Shown one piece after another: positions 6,130-6,917 of a DNA stretch of 6,917 nt. Position 1 is the stretch's first letter; each line of letters starts with the position of its first letter. The position numbers and the translations under genes are program-made. The notes beneath the pieces are model-generated. The model saw only the letters and a program-made list of their open reading frames with translations, made no database searches and was not told the origin of the DNA. Source of the stretch: Actinomycetota bacterium (lineage in GTDB: Bacteria > Actinomycetota > AC-67); assembly GCA_005883175.1 (NCBI GenBank), contig VAYV01000250.1, positions 1 to 6,917 on the forward strand. Direction: 5' to 3'.

Positions 6130-6473
6130 GGGGGTGCATGGATTCGACTTCGACCGATCGATTCGGAAGAAGCGGGCCGAGGTCTCCGGAGTCCTCGTTA
6201 AAGAACCGGAACCTAAACACAAGCGCCGACAACGTCGCGCTCGCTGCCTAATTAGGTAGCCGTCAGCCGGGAGAAGCCTGCGATCCCGGGTCTGGCGTCG
6301 CTAGCAGGCTCACTCTCCGGGAGCGTCCGGGTACCGGGGAGAACACCTACCGGGCTGGGAGATGTCGAGCGCGCCGGTGCGCGCGGCAGATCCGAGATCC
6401 AAATCGCCGGCTGCGCCCGGAGATGCTTCCGAGCCGAGATCGAAGCACGGGGGTTCGATTCCCCCCACCTCCA
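6130..6473 (+). ncRNA. ssrA: Transfer-messenger RNA (tmRNA)
   Basis: tmRNA rescues stalled ribosomes by acting first as a tRNA and then as an mRNA for a degradation tag. The acceptor stem pairs GGGGGTG (6130-6136) with CACCTCC (6466-6472), including one G-U pair, and A6473 is the discriminator. The T arm is GGGGG, loop TTCGATT, CCCCC (6449-6465), exactly 5+7+5. The 5' part has the diagnostic TGGATTCGAC, and CTTCGA (6148-6153) can pair with TCGAAG (6440-6445) as helix 2. The tag frame reads GCC GAC AAC GTC GCG CTC GCT GCC TAA (6225-6251), giving ADNVALAA. The stop lies in the loop of a 7-bp hairpin, GCTGCCT-AATT-AGGTAGC (6243-6260), which is helix 5. A strong GCGCGC-CGGT-GCGCGC hairpin (6369-6384) belongs to the pseudoknot region. 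CCA is not encoded (CAA follows), so it must be added enzymatically. At 344 bases it is slightly short. Confidence 0.95.
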
Positions 6474-6509
6474 CAAATTTGGGGTCGCTGTTGAATTTCT
6501 GTCTATGCG

Positions 6510-6532
6510 GAACAGGGCTTTCCCTGGAGTTC
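6510..6532 (+). terminator. Weak hairpin downstream of ssrA, possible transcript end
   Basis: CAGGG (6513-6517), loop CTTT and CCCTG (6522-6526) form a 5-bp stem. GAA (6510-6512) and TTC (6530-6532) can extend it across a 3-base bulge. It lies 37 bases after the tmRNA 3' end. No run of T follows, so it is not a standard intrinsic terminator. It could stabilise the 3' end or be chance. Confidence 0.2.
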
Positions 6533-6584
6533 ACACGTCATCCCCGCGCCTGAGGTGAACTTGTGCACGGCGATGACCTGCTGA

Positions 6585-6604
6585 GTGAGTTCGATTCCCC
6601 TCAC
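6585..6604 (+). repeat. Partial copy of the tmRNA 3' end (T-arm-like)
   Basis: GTTCGATTCCCC at 6589-6600 is identical to 6453-6464 in the T arm of the tmRNA and is followed by TCAC where the tmRNA has CCAC. The copies are direct and 136 bases apart. The copy cannot form a normal T stem, but GTGAG (6585-6589) pairs perfectly with CTCAC (6600-6604) around a 10-base loop. tmRNA 3' ends are common integrase target sites, so this may be an old attachment-site scar. Sequence flanking the copy shows no other tRNA or tmRNA parts. Confidence 0.35.
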
Positions 6605-6887
6605 TGTCGTTGTCTTGATGGTTGGGTTCGGTCAGGATCTGGTCAGCTAAAGCGAGACCCCTGCTAGGGCTGAAGTTCCGACTCGGAGACGACAGATCGG
6701 CGACGGTTTCGGCCGTGGAGTCGAGTGCCGATCCAAAGACCATGAATTCCGATTGATCCCGGTCAGGGGCTCCGATCCGACGAATACTTGCGGGCGCCTT
6801 TCGCCGTAGTCCGAGTGAGAACGTTCCCACCTCATCGCTCGGATAGAGTTACTTGACCGGCCGATGGGACCGCGGAAGAGTTCAGCC

Positions 6888-6917
6888 ATGGGCGATGTCC
6901 ACGCGAACGGCATCCGG
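6888..6917 (+). CDS. Start of a protein gene, possibly an alpha/beta hydrolase (3'-partial)
   Basis: ATG at 6888 is preceded by GGAAGAG at 6874-6880, a fair ribosome-binding site at 7 bases. The ten visible codons read MGDVHANGIR. Many alpha/beta-fold hydrolases begin with a strand of the form xxxxNGIRLHY, so this family is a reasonable guess, but ten residues cannot establish it. The gene runs off the right edge of the window. Confidence 0.4.
   Translation, partial: MGDVHANGIR

Larger units (their letters stand above)
6474..6887. other. Non-coding stretch after ssrA
   Basis: I see no credible protein gene here on either strand. The open frames that exist are minus-strand readings through T-arm-like sequence, with Arg/Ser-rich, low-complexity products. 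The stretch holds the weak hairpin and the tmRNA-like repeat listed separately, a short GGTCAG direct repeat (6630-6646 region) and an 8-base palindrome GAACGTTC near 6819-6826. TAGAGT at 6844-6849 could be a -10 element for the gene at 6888, but no matching -35 is present. Confidence 0.5.

Noticed and set aside
6252..6534. Minus-strand frames containing VEVGGIEPPCFDLGSE
   Set aside because: This is the well-known false protein made by reading a tmRNA or tRNA 3' end backwards.
6531..6913. Minus-strand frames of 88 to 99 codons after ssrA
   Set aside because: SEGNRTHSAGHRR comes from the T-arm-like repeat read backwards; the rest is low-complexity with no domain or ribosome-binding site.

Overview
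The window is a high-GC bacterial chromosome segment with a housekeeping cell-division and trans-translation neighbourhood. The order ftsE, ftsX, secreted M23 peptidase, smpB, ssrA (tmRNA), a tmRNA tag ending in ALAA, no genome-encoded CCA on the tmRNA, and few Shine-Dalgarno sequences together suggest a deep-branching, probably uncultured actinobacterium (Actinomycetota). This assignment is an inference; no phylogenetic marker was compared.

Layout: 1-466, 3' end of a split transketolase C-terminal subunit. 467-599, a promoter and leader containing a possible 10-codon upstream ORF whose stop overlaps the ftsE start. 600-2188, ftsE and ftsX separated by 2 bases. 2189-2351, an AT-rich promoter region. 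2352-3506, a secreted coiled-coil protein with an intact LytM/M23 zinc site. 3550-4038, smpB, possibly with a leaderless or near-leaderless transcript. 4095-5670, a membrane-anchored beta-propeller-like protein whose reading frame appears broken near 5160-5215. 5681-6034 (minus strand), a small zinc-ribbon membrane protein. 6130-6473, tmRNA. 6474-6887, non-coding sequence holding a weak hairpin and a partial copy of the tmRNA 3' end. 6888-6917, the start of a further gene.

How the genes work together: FtsE (ATPase) and FtsX (membrane subunit) form the divisome complex that, in other bacteria, controls a periplasmic or extracellular coiled-coil cell-wall hydrolase. The adjacent M23 protein has the domain plan of such a partner. 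SmpB and tmRNA form the ribosome-rescue system and lie about 2 kb apart, separated by two genes I cannot assign. I found no clear novel defence or mobile system. The observations most worth checking are the possible ftsE leader ORF, the frameshifted propeller gene, the unusually short tmRNA tag, and the tmRNA 3'-end repeat.
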